From: Molossus alvarezi | Taxonomy: Eukaryota; Chordata; Mammalia; Chiroptera; Molossidae | Length of the DNA: 64,000 nucleotides | Reading direction: 5' to 3' | NCBI GenBank assembly: GCA_037176705.1 | Contig: CM073889.1 | Span: forward strand, 58,211,596 to 58,275,595 | Part shown: in pieces, positions 21,826 to 33,675 of the stretch | Layout of the letters: each line of letters opens with the position of its first letter | Position numbering within the stretch: the first letter of the stretch is position 1 | The notes under the pieces: model-generated | The model's database searches: none | Seen by the model: the letters and a program-made list of their open reading frames with translations, nothing else | What the model was told of the DNA's origin: nothing | Made by a program: the position numbers and the translations under genes

Positions 21826-22774
21826 ATCTAAAGGACAATAGAAGGATGCATAGCTTTTACAACACTAGAAGTAGGTTAAAAAAATTATTAAGTGCTTTGG
21901 GAATTTGGGGCAAATAGATAAGCTAAGGAGTCAAGTAGAGAGGAAAAAATGTAAACAGTAAGCAAGAGGAAGGGCAATGGCAAAAGAATGTTCCAGATAA
22001 GACCTTTCCTTAGAATCCAATCAAGGTCACAGGTCCTAGAGGGCCATACTGAATGAAGAGTTAGAGATGCTAACAGGAAAGGGAGAAGTGGAAAGGGATC
22101 AGATGAGATGGCCTCCTTCCTCAATGAGCTGCAAAGCAAAGGTGTCGGCTGAGAATGAGGGGTACTTGGGTGGGGAGAGCTGTGAAAACCTGCTTTGGGG
22201 AGTCAGGGAAGATCAGGTAGAGGTGTGCCTGCACTGTCCACATTGGCTACTGAGTTTTCTCCAGCAGAACTGCAGTTGGGGGCAGACCTATAGTAAGTGC
22301 TAGAGAGGACAGAGGTGAAACCTGACATACTGACTTGAATCAGCCCAGGGTAAGAAAACAAATGATACCAGAGAAATAATAAATTGGGAGAACAGGGAGG
22401 TTTTGCAAATGCAATGAAAGCAAAGAGAAAGTTCCAGAGGAAAGAGAGAACAAAAAGAGTAAAACACACAGTGGTCTGTGGTCAGGGAGAACATTGTTCA
22501 AGATCTTAAAGGCAGAATAATCCTGGAGATGAGGTCAAAGGTGAGCAGGGTTTCCTACATTGAATGAAGATAGGAATCACTGATAAGAAAAAAAAACATG
22601 AGGCCAGGGACTGTAAAATGGATTCCTACCCATCCTATTTGTGGTTAGCACATCCACTGGCAATCACAAAACCTGCAGTCAGCTTTCAAGACTCTCTTTG
22701 TATATAGCATGGTGTCTCCCACGAGACATCAAGAGAAAAATGAATCTATGGAGATCTGAAGAAGTTCAATTAGA
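21826..22774. other. No recognisable gene or repeat
   Basis: Purine-rich sequence with short random frames on both strands. No splice-bounded exon, RNA gene or repeat was recognised. It may hide a very old LTR. Confidence 0.5.
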
Positions 22775-23155
22775 CTCTTAGTCCATTTGGGCTACGAAAA
22801 CAAAAATACCACAGATTAGGTAGTTTATAAACAACAGAAATTTATTTCTACAATAAATAAATATCAAATACCAGGACAAATACATCTGGAGTCTTAGAAG
22901 TCCAATGTCAAAGCACCTGAAGATTTGGTGTCTGGTGAGGGCCTATATCCTGGTTCATAATGGCACTCATCTCACATGGCAGAAGGGGCAAGGGACCTTT
23001 CTTGGGTCCCTTTTACAAGGACACTAATTCCATTCATAGGCTTCACCCTCATGACATAATCACCTCCCTAGGTCCTCACCATCAAATGTCATCACACAGC
23101 AATTTAGGTTTCCACATATGAATTTTGGGGAGGATACAAACATTCTGTCTATAAC
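22775..23155 (-). mobile_element. MaLR-type LTR (MLT1C-like), antisense
   Basis: TTAGTCCATTTGGGCTACGA, AACAACAGAAATTTATTTC, GGTGTCTGGTGAGGGCCTAT, CCCTCATGACATAATCACCTCCC and the ending ATATGAATTTTGGGGAGGA follow, in antisense, the MLT1 LTR consensus as I recall it. It is a solitary LTR without internal sequence. Confidence 0.72.
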
Positions 23156-23159
23156 ATTC

Positions 23160-23958
23160 CCCTACTCATAAGATTGCCCTGTTACTTTCTCTCTCTCTGA
23201 AAAGTACTGAATTACTTTTCTTTTTCTGATTCAGTTCCTCAGAAAAGGTGCCAAGATCACATATTTGATTGTAGTGTGTACCAGAGAGGGCCCCCCACCT
23301 ACACTGGAGGCCAGCACGCCAGACCATGGCCCCAGCCTACACCCCTCACACAGCCTGCTAGTTTACAAATGATGACTGCTGATCAAAAAGGTGTATGTGG
23401 CTCCACACCATGTATCTTCATGACTGAAAATCATACCAAACAAGATGTGTAACTGTTTTAAGAGGCAGGAAGTATCCAGGGGGGGCATATCCAGCAATAA
23501 GGACATCCACAGGGTTTCTTAAAAATACAAGGTCTTTCTTACACACCTCATCCAAAATGACAATGAATCTGCTGAGAAGTTCAGTGCCATACACAAATGT
23601 TACTGGAACTTCCATGAGTAGCCACCTGAAAAGTATGGTTCCTTGACCCCAAGGCCAGCAAAAAAGACTGCAAATTCAAAAAGTAAATGCAGAATGGCAT
23701 TCACAAGAAAGGAATGCCAGAGCCTTGCTGATGCAGACCTGAGGCCCCAACTGATGCTAATCTTTCCTCCCTGTGGACTCACCGCCCCCATCTCGACAGT
23801 AGGCACATTCTCTTCAGTGACAGGAAAGAAGTGAATGTCCAGAGGTTGAGGAAAGGGCTTCCTGCTTCTGGTAAACTGGGTACAGTCAAAATGACCCACC
23901 CTACACTGCCAAGAGTGTGACTGGCTCAAGAATTCAAATCAATCCAGTGTGAAATGGC
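23160..23958 (-). other. Unidentified stretch with two minus-strand open frames
   Basis: On the minus strand a 109-codon frame (23929-23600) ends as a 65-codon frame begins (23615-23418; MEVPVTFVYGTELLSRF at its start). The two overlap in different frames. The second has protein-like composition (FLRNPVDVLIAGYAPPGYFL), and a further stretch near 23340-23220 reads plausibly too. I do not recognise the family. It could be a decayed retrocopy or transposon coding fragment, or chance. No poly-A or target duplication was identified. Confidence 0.25.
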
Positions 23959-25187
23959 AGACTAGAAACTCTGGAGCTGAGTCCCACCTCAGTGTCCTAC
24001 ATGGACTAAGTGCCCCCACCTGGACCCTGGACCCTGGTTTTAGCTCTCTTCTTTCAAGGCCTGCTTCTCCAGCTTTCCTTTGGCCTCTGTGTGCTTCCTG
24101 ATATCCTTTCAATATCCTTCCAATAAATTCATGTTCTTTTGCTTGAGTTAGCCAGAGCAGGCTTTTGTTGCTAGAAGAGAACTTAGAAAGCAGTAACAGG
24201 TTGGAGTCAGAAATGGCTGGTATCCCTTTCTTTAGAGAATATGACATCAGCCTATGCCTCACCCACCATCAACAAAAAGTGATGCCAGACAGCTCACCAC
24301 CAGAAGGAGAAGAGGCACTAAAATCACTAGGGAAGTGGGCATCATTCAAAGACTAAGAGACAGAAGGGCCTAGCACTGCAGAAAGGCAAGGGCAAGCACA
24401 GTGCACAACAAACAGGCAGCCCCTTCATTATTCAATTACTCTGTAAATTGAGAATTAATGTTCACGGGTGCTGTGACATAACCACAATTTAGAAAGGGCA
24501 GTTAACATCCGCTTGTTGTTCACTGCCTTGCCAGAAGCTTCTTGCTTCATGAACACCAGTAAAGCCACAAAAATATTATACATACAAATGAATATGACCA
24601 CTCCATTCCAGCCTTCTCTGGACCCTCTCCTTGCAACTCCCCTGACTAGGCTCAGCCACACAGGATCTCTACATTTGTTTCTCATCCCTGAGACACTCCT
24701 CCAACCTTCACCAAGTCTCCACCTTCTAAACAGTGCTCCCCATCCCCATTCATGACTGATGAAAACAACAGGGCTTTGTAAACTTGTGCAATGCAAGAAA
24801 AGAAAGACCTTGGGCCCCTAGCTCTCAGCAACACCGGGCTAGAAAGGAGAGAGTTAAAAACAAGAGGAGTTGAGTGAGAAAGGCTGGAAGGAAAAAAGAG
24901 CAACAGAGAGGAAGGGGTAAGACTGGAAAGACTGGGCTCTCAGCATGGGCACAAGAATGCCAAAGTCATGCTCTGAAAGCAGGGTAGACCAGCATCTGCT
25001 CAGGACCAGTGGCTACTGTCCACTCAGTGCCCCATCTCCAGTTCTGACCCCTTGGCTGATGACCAGCTGCCCAAAGAGACTCCAAGAATGCAGGCCTGGC
25101 TAAGAGGGAGCAGAGGCATGCCTGGTTTCTTCTCACAGGGAGGCTGGAACAAAGAGTTCTCTCAAATGATGTGAGTCCCGGGGGAGA
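23959..25187. other. Mostly single-copy; possible LTR end near 24120
   Basis: Around 24120-24185, CCAATAAATTCATGTTCTTTTGC followed by GTTGCTAGAAGAGAAC looks like the polyadenylation end of an old LTR. The remainder shows no gene or repeat I can name. The frames present are short and lack codon structure. Confidence 0.4.
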
Positions 25188-25428
25188 ACTTTAAGCAGTG
25201 GTTCTCAACCTTCCTAATGCCATGACCCTTTAATACAGTTCCTCATGTTGTATGTGGGCATATCTGCATGTGGGCAGACCCTCCTGGAGACTGGTAGAGG
25301 AGCGGTGTCTCAGTTCCTAAGACCAATCGGAAAACACATATTTCCAATGGTCTTAGGTGACCCCTATGAAAGGGTCGTTCAATCCACAAAGGGGTTGCGA
25401 CTCACATGTTGAGAACCGCTACTTTAAA
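25188..25428. mobile_element. Non-autonomous hAT element (SPIN-like)
   Basis: The 225-bp element at 25196-25420 starts CAGTGGTTCTCAACCTTCCT and ends GGTTGCGACTCACATGTTGAGAACCGCT, giving inverted termini AGYGGTTCTCAAC. An 8-bp target duplication, ACTTTAAG (25188-25195) and ACTTTAAA (25421-25428), has one mismatch, as in hAT transposons. CCTAAGACCAATCGG and its complement CCAATGGTCTTAGG form an internal palindrome at about 25316-25357. By recall this matches the SPIN / nhAT group known from bats and other vertebrates. There is no transposase. Confidence 0.78.
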
Positions 25429-25892
25429 GGGAGAGAACCTTGTGGATCAAGAATGACTACATAAAACTTGGGGCAAGAGTGAGCATATGTGTCTCCCCAC
25501 TACCAATGCCTCAGGCCAGATCAGTTGCTGCTTCTAATTCTTAGGCTCAGAAATAGCCGTGCTATCCTGAGACTTCTCTAATATGAACATCGGTCTCAGA
25601 TCCTCTACTAGCATTCCTACAAAGTCCTACAGCAGACACTGTGGCCATTCCCACAAGACTGTTAATTCCCATTTTATGGGAGGTGGAAGCCTTTGATCTC
25701 AGGAAAGGCAAGCCCATTTGCAAGCATTGGGTAAAAACTGTAACAAATGTAAAACAGCCATGGTAATCCTGGCCTCCATTGCAGGTCTGAGATGGTAATT
25801 ATACTAGTCAGCCAAAGAGACGTATAAGTGGCTACATAACAGTCCTGCCTAAATGATAAAACACTTCCATGACCTTATCCCCTGATTAAATG
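25429..25892. other. No recognisable gene
   Basis: Apparently single-copy DNA. The sequence around 25650-25690 (TTAATTCCCATTTTATGGGA) is faintly MIR-like. Nothing else could be supported. Confidence 0.4.
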
Positions 25893-26530
25893 CCACTGAC
25901 TTGAGGAATGCTGGTGTGAGGACCAGATGTCTTGTGACTGTGAAGGACACAAGTGTGAGACCTGAATGCCTCCTGACTGTGACAGATGCTGGTGTGGGGA
26001 CTGGATGCCCCAAGAATGTAAAGAACACCAGTGAAAATGTCCCATTTGAATGTCCCATGACTATGAGAAACACAGGTATAAGAAATAGACGTCTCAAGAT
26101 TGTGAAGAACACTGGTGTGAGACTCAGATGTCGCATGACTGAAAGTGACACTGGTGTGAGGACTGGATGCCCCATGACAGTAAGGAATGCTAGTGTGAAG
26201 GCCAGATGCCCCTTGACTGTAAGGGATGCTTGTGTGAGGACTGGATATCCCATGACTGTGAGTGAGTCTCTTGTGAGGACAGAATGCCCTGGACTGTGAG
26301 AGACAATGGTGTGAGGATGGATGTCCTGTGACTGTGAGGGACACTAGTGTGAGGACAGATGTCCTGTGACTGTGAGGGATGCTAGTTTAGGACTTTATGT
26401 CCCATGACTGTGAATGACACAGGTCAGAATTTGGATATCCATGACTGTGAGGGACGTAGTGTGTGGACTGGACCCTTTGTGACTATGAGGTGCCTGCTTT
26501 GCGGACTGAGTGTTCCATGAGTGTGAGGGT
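25893..26530. repeat. 39-bp minisatellite
   Basis: About 16 tandem copies of a 39-bp unit built as GAGGGATGCTGGTGTGAGGA plus CTGGATGCCCCATGACTGT. The first two units (from 25902) are exactly 39 bp each. The units have diverged by substitution and a few indels. Because 39 is a multiple of 3, frames stay open for over 130 codons on both strands, which explains the apparent ORFs there. Stray units occur near 26872-26898 and 33731-33771. Confidence 0.9.
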
Positions 26531-26920
26531 AAGGCCAAAGACCTGTGGAAAAGGTACCCTTTCTCAGATACCAGTGGGCCAGTCTTCTTTGGAGAAAGAC
26601 AATATTTGTTTGTGCTATTAAACCTCTCATAGTTGATTGATCTTTTTCTTGCAGCCAAAAGCTATTCTATTCCACAAATGGTCGCTCTGTCTGGAAGCAC
26701 AACCTTTTCACATGCATTTTTAATATATTAAAGTCATGAAACATCCCCACAGAGCTAGTTATATTCAAGGGTCACAAGCAATCTACGAGGCCATCCCAAA
26801 TCTAGACAGGCCAGCCCAGGCCAAGAACAAGCCTTCAAGGCAAGAGAGATTCAGTCAAAGAGAAAGAAACCATCTGAATGCCCTATGACTGTAAAAGATT
26901 AGATAGAAAGAGTTTTGGGG
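26531..26920. other. Minisatellite flank, possible LTR-like end
   Basis: No gene was recognised. TATTAAACCTCTCATAGTTG near 26616 resembles an LTR polyadenylation region. CTGAATGCCCTATGACTGTA at 26874-26893 looks like a partial minisatellite unit. Confidence 0.4.
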
Positions 26921-27135
26921 GCCTTGGTCAGGTAGCTCAGTTAGTTAGAGCATCGGCCTGATATGCTAAGGTTGAGGTTCTGTCCCTGGTCAGGGCACAT
27001 ATAAGAATCAACCAATGAATGCATAAATAAGTGGAACAACAAATCAGTATTTCTCTCTCTCGTCCTCTCTCTATATAGCTTTAGCTCTCCCTCTCACTTC
27101 CCCATCTTCCTCTCTCTCTAAAATCAATAAATTTT
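26921..27135 (+). mobile_element. VES-type SINE, older, tail split by an L1
   Basis: A diverged tRNA head (CAGGTAGCTCAGTTAGTTAGAGCATCGG), a CT-rich 3' part and the tail CTCTCTCTAAAATCAATAAATTTT. The L1 at 27136-32976 inserted in this tail, and its remainder reappears at 32977-32992. AAAGAGTTTTGGGG before the SINE and AAAAAGATTTTTTTTTTGG after 32994 may be its own target duplication. Confidence 0.82.
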
Positions 27136-27938
27136 GAGATACCAAAATGGCAGTGGAGTAAATGGAAGCTACACAGACCATCTCCAAGGACAAAACTGAA
27201 ATTACAAATAAAACACAGAGAAATCGACAGGAAAAAGCAACAGAAAAGCAGCTAGTGAGGACCATATAACCAGGGACACTGACTCAATACCAGTAGGATC
27301 GCGAAGGTGCAAGAGGGGGCCTGGGAGCCCAGACAGCAGCAGCCTTAGCTGGGAGCAGTGCCCTCGGGGTTACACCCCAAAGCGGCTCCACAGGACAGAG
27401 CCGGGACAGACGCTAAAATAGCCATAGCCACTCACCTTGGGCTATGGCAGAGGGAGGGCAGACTGGACTGGAACTGTGTGGGGAAATTTGGGATTTGTAG
27501 GGCGCTCAGAGCTTTTGCTGAGTTGCAGCCATGCCTGACTGTGGCCACACTGTTCCTTCCCAGGGCTCTGAGGAGAGGCAGTGGCCCCTACCTCAGAGAT
27601 ACAACCACACCCTGTGGACCATTGAAATGCAAATTGAGCCTCACTAATAACCAGCATCTGACCCACCCTCCAGAAATCCCCTTACCCTGAGCACATGAGA
27701 AAGTTTTTCAATCAACTGAAAACCCAAAACTCTTCAAGTAACCTCAACTGCTAGCCTCCAAACAAAAAGCTATAGGATAACAATACCATTCCTGGGCAGG
27801 AAAGTAAGACTTGACAGTGGTGTTTAACGGGGATTCTCCCTCTATCATCCAAACCCAGGAGAGGGAGCCACAAACAGGAGAACACCAACACCCACAGGGA
27901 AAACGTGAAAGGCTCCAAAGCCCACTGTGATAGCCAAA
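27136..27938 (+). promoter_or_regulatory. Short-type L1 5' UTR
   Basis: It starts with ACCAAAATGGCAGTGGAG (27141-27158), a YY1-like site as at human L1 starts, and runs 803 bp to the ORF1 start. It contains no 73-bp monomers. It matches the ORF1-proximal 0.8 kb of copy A (4959-5760) and the 5' UTR at 37078. It is moderately GC-rich in the middle (27300-27620). Promoter role is inferred. Confidence 0.75.
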
Positions 27939-28835
27939 ATGGTGAAAGACAAAAACAAAAGCCAAATGAAAGAACAAGAGACCCCCAATAAAGATGAGAT
28001 CAATGTGGAGCAGTTAGGCAAGTTAACGAAGCTAGAATTCAGAGCCATGATCTTGGGGAAGCTCAACAGCATGAGTAAGGACATAGAGATGCTGAAAATC
28101 AACCAATTGAAAATTAAAAATAAACCAAAAAGAGATCAAGAATGACATATCAGAAATAGAGAACTCATTGGAAGGTCTAAAAAGCAGAATAGAAGAAGCA
28201 GAAGACCAGATCAGTGAAATAGAAGACAAGGTAGAAAAAATCAACCAATCAGTAAACCAAAACGAAAAAAAAAAATGATTAAAAAACAGGAAGACAGCTT
28301 AAGAGAACTGTGGGACAACTGGAAACGGAATAATATTCGCATCATAGGAGTTCCTGAAAAAGAAGAAAATGAGCAACGGTTAGAGAATATATTCAAAGAA
28401 ATGATGACAGAAAACTTCCCTAATTTAGAGAAGGAAAAAGGCATTCAAGTTCCAGAAGCACAGAGAGCCCCAAGTAAGAAGAACCCAAATAGGGCCAAAC
28501 AAAGACACATAGTAATTAAAATGCCAAAAATTGAAGACAAAGAGAGAATCCTAAAAGCAGCAAGAGATAAACAACAGGTTACTTAAAAAGGAAACCCCAT
28601 AAGGCCCTAAGCTGACTTCTCACAAGAAACACTACAGGCCAGAAGGGAATGGCATGAAGTAATCAAGGTAATGAAAAACAAGGATCTGAACCCAAAACTA
28701 CTCTACCCAGCAAGGCTGTCATTCAAAATACAAGGTCAAAAAAAGAGCTTCCCAGACACACACACACACAAAAAGACTAAGGAATACATTAGCACCAAAC
28801 CAGCACAGCAAGTGATGTTAAAAGGATTGCTGTAA
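27939..28835 (+). pseudogene. L1 ORF1 remnant (27136 element)
   Basis: The start codon is at 27939 (MVKDKNKSQMKEQET) and the expected stop TAA is at 28833-28835, 897 bp, a normal length. The coiled coil is open to 28145, where the frame breaks. The central RNA-binding region is open at 28275-28586 (NIRIIGVPEKEEN, NFPNLEKEKGIQVPEAQR, KERILKAARDKQQ). A CACACA expansion at 28756-28770 shifts the C-terminal frame. No functional ORF1p is possible. Confidence 0.88.
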
Positions 28836-28880
28836 TAAGTTGAAAAAATAGGAAGAAAAATATAACCAAACTAAACAGAA

Positions 28881-31800
28881 ATGGCAATAAATAAGTACAT
28901 ATCAATAATCATCTTAAATGTAAATGGACTGAATACTCCGATAAAAAGACAGGAAGTACCTGACTGGAAAAGAAAGCATGACTCATCTCTTGTTGTTTAC
29001 AAGAAACCCACCTCACAACAAAAGACTCACATAGGTTGAAAGTGAAGGGATGGAAGAAAATCTTCCACACAAATGAAAAGAAAAAAAAGCTGGGGTAGCA
29101 ATACTCATATCTGATAAAATAGATTTCAAAATGAAGACCATAACTAGAGACAAAGAAGGCCATTACATAATATTAAAAAAAAATCTATCCAACAGGAAGA
29201 TATAACCATGATAAACATATATGCACCCAATATAGCAGCACCAAAATATATTAAAAATCTTCTGGAAGATTTAAAAGGAGAAATCAATAGCAATACAATT
29301 ATAGCAGGGGACATAAACACCCTGCTGACATCACTGGATAGATCCTCTAGACAAAAAATGAGCAAGGAGACAGAGAATCTAAATAAAGCACTGGACCAAA
29401 TGGATTTAATAAATATTGACACAGAATTACACCCCAAAACTACACAATTCACATTCTTCTCAAGTGCACATGGGACATTCTCAAAGATAGACCACATGTT
29501 AGGACACAAACTAAGTCTCTACAAGTTCAAGAAGATTGAAATCATATCAAGCATCTTCTCAGATCACAAAGGCATGAAACTAGAAATCAATTGCAACAAG
29601 AACATGCAAAGACATCTGAACACATGGAAGCTAAATAGCATGTTATTAAACAACGAAAGGGTCAATGAGGAGAACAAAAAAATTTTTAAAACATCATGGA
29701 ATCCAATAACACAACAACACAAAACCTACGAGATACAGAAAAAGCAGTTCTGAGAGGGAAGTTCATAGGACTACAGGCCTACCTCAAGAAGCAAGAAAAA
29801 TCTCTAATAGACTACCTAACCTCACAACTTAAAGAACTATAAAGCAAAAAGCAAAAAAAAAAAAAAAAAACCCAGAGCAAGTAGAAGGAAAGAAATAGTA
29901 AAAATCAGAGCAGAAATAAATGACATCGAGACCAAAAAAACAATTCAAGGGATCAATGAAACAAAGAGCTAGTTTTTCGAAAAGATAAACAAGATTGATG
30001 GACCTTTAGCTAGACTCACCAAGAAACAAAGAGAGAGAAACCAAATACAGAAAATCAAAAATGAAAGAGGAGAAGTAACAACTGACACCACAGAAATACA
30101 GAAGATCGTTAACAACTACTATGAAAAATTATATGGCAACAAATTCGACAATCTAACCAAAATGGACAAATTTCTAGAAACACATAGTCTCCCAAAACTG
30201 GACCGGGAAGAGACATAAAACTTGAAAAGACCAATAACAAGGAGAAATTGAAGATGTAATCAAGACTCTCTCAGCAAACAAAAGCCCAGGCCCGAATGGC
30301 TTCATGGGGGAGTTTTACCAAACACTCAAAAAAGAACTAACACCCATTCTCCTCAAACTGTTCCAAAAAAAACAAGAAGAAGAAAGACTTACAAACTCTT
30401 TTTATGAGGCCAGCATTACTCTATTTCCAAAACCAGAAAAAGACATTACAAAGAAAGAAAACTACAGGCCAATATCCCTGATGAACACAGACGCCAAAAT
30501 ACTGACCAAAATACTAAAAAATCGGATCCCACAACACATCAAAAAAAAAAAATTCACCATGACCAAGTGGGATTCATCCCAGGGATACAAGGCTGGTACA
30601 ATATTCCCAAATCAATAAATGTGATATACCACATAAACAAAATGAAAAATAAAAAACACATGATCATATCAATAGATGCCGAAAAAGCATTTGACAAAAT
30701 CCAGCATCCATTTCTGATAAAAACGCTCAGCAGTGTGGGAATAGAGGGATCATATCTCGACCTAATAAAGGCCATATATGAAAGACCTACAGCCAACATC
30801 ATACTCAATGGGCAAAAACTAAAAGCATTTCCATCAAGAACAGGAATAAGACAGGGATTCCCAGTATCACCATTTATTTAACATAGTACTGGAAGTCCTA
30901 GCCACAGCAATCAGACAGAAAGAAAAAATAAAAGGGATCCAAATTGGAAAGGAGGAAGTGAAACTGTCATTATTCGCAGATGACATGATACTATACATAG
31001 AAAACCCCAAAGACTCCATCAAAAATTTACTAGATTTAATAAATGAATTTGGCAAAGTAGTAGGATACAAAATTAATGTCAAGAAATCGACGACATTCTT
31101 ATACACCAATGATGAACTCACAGAAAGAGAAACTAAGAAAATAATCCAATTTACCATTGTGGCAAAAAAATTAAGATACCTAGGAATAAACTTAACCAAA
31201 GAAGTAAGGACCTATTTGCAGAAACTACAGGACATTGAAAAAAGAAATAGACAAAGATATAAAAAAGTGGAAGCACATACCTTGTTCATAGATTGGAAGA
31301 ATTAACATCATTAAAATGTCCATATTACCCAAAGCAATCTATAGATTCAATGCAATCCCCATCAAAATACCAAGGACATACTTCACAGAACTAGAACAAA
31401 TACTTCCAAAGTCCATATGGAACCAAAAAAGACCCTGAATAGGCTCAGCAATTTTGAAAAAGAAGGACAAAGAAGATGGGATCATAATACCAAATATCAG
31501 GTTATACTACAAAGCAACTATAATCAAAACAGCCTGGTACTGGCACAAGAACATACATTTAGACCAGTGAAACAGAATAGAGAACCCAGAAATGGACCCA
31601 AGGCAATATACTCAATTAATATTTGACACAGGTGGCAAGGGCATACAGTGGAGTAAAGACAGCCTCTTTAATAAATGGTGCTGGGAAAATTGAACAGCTA
31701 CATGCAAAAAAATGAAAATAAACCATCAACTTACACCATACACAAAAATAAACTCAAAATAAATAAAAGACTTAAATGTGACCCATGAATCCATAAAAAT

Positions 31801-32680
31801 TCTGAAAGAAAATGTAGGCAACAAAATTTGGACATCATACGCAGCAGAATTTTCACTGATACATCACCTAAGGCAACAGAAACAAAGGAAAAAATGAACA
31901 CATGGAACTACATCAAACTAAAAAGCTTCTGCATAGCAAAAGAAACAACCATCAAAATGGAACGGCAACCCAATGTATGAAAGAACATTATTATAAGGGG
32001 TTAATTTCCAAAATATATAGAGTACTTATCAAGTCAATAAAAGGAAGACAAAGAACACAATTAAAAAATGAGCAGAGAAGCTGAATAGACACCTCTCCAA
32101 ACAGGACATTCAAATGGCTAAGAGACATATGAAGAAATGCTCAACATCACTTATCATCAGAGAGATGCAAATTAAAACAACAATGAGGTATCACCTCACG
32201 CCTGTCAGAATGGCCGCCATCAACCAATCATCAAACAAGTGTTGGTGAGGGTGTGGAGAAAAGGAGACTCCAGTACACTGCTGGTGGGAATGCAGACTGG
32301 TGCAGCCACTATGGAAAACACTGTGTTGTTACCTCAAAAAATTAAAAATTGAACTTCTATTTGACCCAGTGATCCCACTTCTAGGAATATACTCTAAGAA
32401 GCCTGAATCATGAATCAGAAAGAATATATGTACCCCCATGTTCATAGCAGCACTATTTACAATAGCTAAGATCTGGAAACAGCCCAAGTGTCCATCAGTA
32501 GACGAAGTGATAAAAAAGCTGTGGTACATATACACAATGGAGTACTATGCAGCTGTAAGAAAGAAAGATCTCTTATCCTTTGAGACTACATGGAGGAACC
32601 TGGAAAGTATTATCCTAAGTGAAACAAGCCAAGCAGAAAAAGAGAAATACCACATGATCTCACTTATATATGGAATATAA
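28881..32680 (+). pseudogene. L1 ORF2 remnant (27136 element)
   Basis: It starts at 28881 (ATGGCAATAAATAAG) and reaches its expected stop at 32678-32680: 3.8 kb, about 1,266 codons, the normal ORF2 length. The endonuclease middle is open at 29208-29753. It reads AGDINT where GDFNT is usual and SDHKGM where SDHNGM is usual, so the active site is altered. RT pieces lie at 30304-30618 and 30567-30881. The active site [12 protein letters not shown] is in the frame at 30958-31305. The C-terminal end is open at 32438-32680 (SFETTWRNLESIILSETSQ). Numerous frameshifts separate them. Confidence 0.9.
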
Positions 32681-32947
32681 TGAACATAACAGTCTCAGGA
32701 ATAGGGTAGACCCAGAAACATGAAAGTAGGGTATAGACTGACAACCCTCAAAAGAGGGGGTGGTGGGGGGTGGAAAGAGATAAACCACAGAACTTATATG
32801 CATGTACACATAAGCAATGGACATGGACAACAAAGCCGGGGATGGGATGGGGGAATGGGGAGGAGGGTGTCTATGGAGTAAAAAAGGAGAAACATGTGTA
32901 ACAGAAATAAAATTAAAAATTAAATTAAAAAAAATTAAATAAATACA

Positions 32948-32978
<31 letters not shown>

Positions 32979-32993
32979 AATCAATACATTTTT

Positions 32994-33446
32994 TAAAAAG
33001 ATTTTTTTTTGGTATATGTATCAACAACCTCTGAACAAATATATAAGAAATCAATTAATCTTACCTCAAAGCAGGGACCCAGGTGGCTGAAGGAATGGGG
33101 TAAGGGGCCTTTGTACTTTATGCCTTTTGTACTTTTTGACTTTTGATTGTTGTCAATGTATTAACCATTCAAAAATAAAACAATAAGTGGAAAAATAAAT
33201 AGAAAAATAAGGGGTGAAATCTCTCTTAGACATTTCCCTAACTTTTATTTTTCAAGGGCTCCCTCCCTAGTGATTTTTGCAACACTACATAACTTTATTT
33301 ATTTTTTAATCTATCTTTGTTTCTTTACTTAAATTGGTTTTAAATTTTTATTTAACTAACAGAAATGGAAAATCATTATCACTTGCCATTAATAGAAGCT
33401 ACATGTAAAAGTAGATAAGATAAAAATGAAACATGCTTAAATTCTT
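32994..33446. other. AT-rich sequence without genes
   Basis: Mostly AT-rich DNA with small A and T runs. No gene, LTR or named repeat was recognised. Confidence 0.5.
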
Positions 33447-33657
33447 TTTTTTTTTCCTTTATTGATTTTTAGAGAGAGAGATAGTGAGAGGGAGAGACAG
33501 AAACATTGATGAGAGAGAACATCGACTGGCCGCCTCCTGCATGCCCCCGCACTGGGGATCAGGCCCACAACCTGGGCATGTGCCCCGACCGGGAATCAAA
33601 CTGGTGACCTCCTGTTGTATGGGTCAATGCTCAACCACTGAGCCACACCGGCCAGAC
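33447..33657 (-). mobile_element. VES SINE, older type
   Basis: A minus-strand copy: T-rich left end, TTTATTGATTTTTAGAGAGAG, body, and a tRNA head at the right (AACCACTGAGCCACACCGGCC). The 18-bp flanks AAACATGCTTAAATTCTT (33429-33446) and AAACATTCTTAAATTCTT (33658-33675) differ at one base. It lacks the hairpin tail. Confidence 0.92.
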
Positions 33658-33675
33658 AAACATTCTTAAATTCTT

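Larger units (their letters stand above)
27136..32976 (+). mobile_element. Full-length LINE-1, short 5' UTR type, inactive
   Basis: A 5.84-kb L1 with all parts in order: 5' UTR of about 800 bp (27136-27938), ORF1 (27939-28835), ORF2 (28881-32680), a 3' UTR with a G-rich stretch (32755-32775), and a tail of A runs and AAAT repeats. The 16-bp target duplication confirms full-length integration. It is the most complete L1 here, though both ORFs carry several frameshifts and stops. Confidence 0.93.
27120..32992. repeat. Target-site duplication of the L1 at 27136
   Basis: AAAATCAATAAATTTT (27120-27135) and AAAATCAATACATTTT (32977-32992) are 16-bp copies with one mismatch, in the tail of an older SINE. 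Confidence 0.88.

Noticed and set aside
25849..26344. Overlapping frames of 132-152 codons on both strands, looking like a repetitive protein
   Set aside because: They result from the 39-bp repeat unit, which keeps all frames in phase. There is no start context, signal peptide or conserved frame.
27358..27690. GC-rich 110-codon frame, possible small protein
   Set aside because: It lies entirely in the L1 5' UTR, and the homologous region at 37300-37560 does not preserve the frame.
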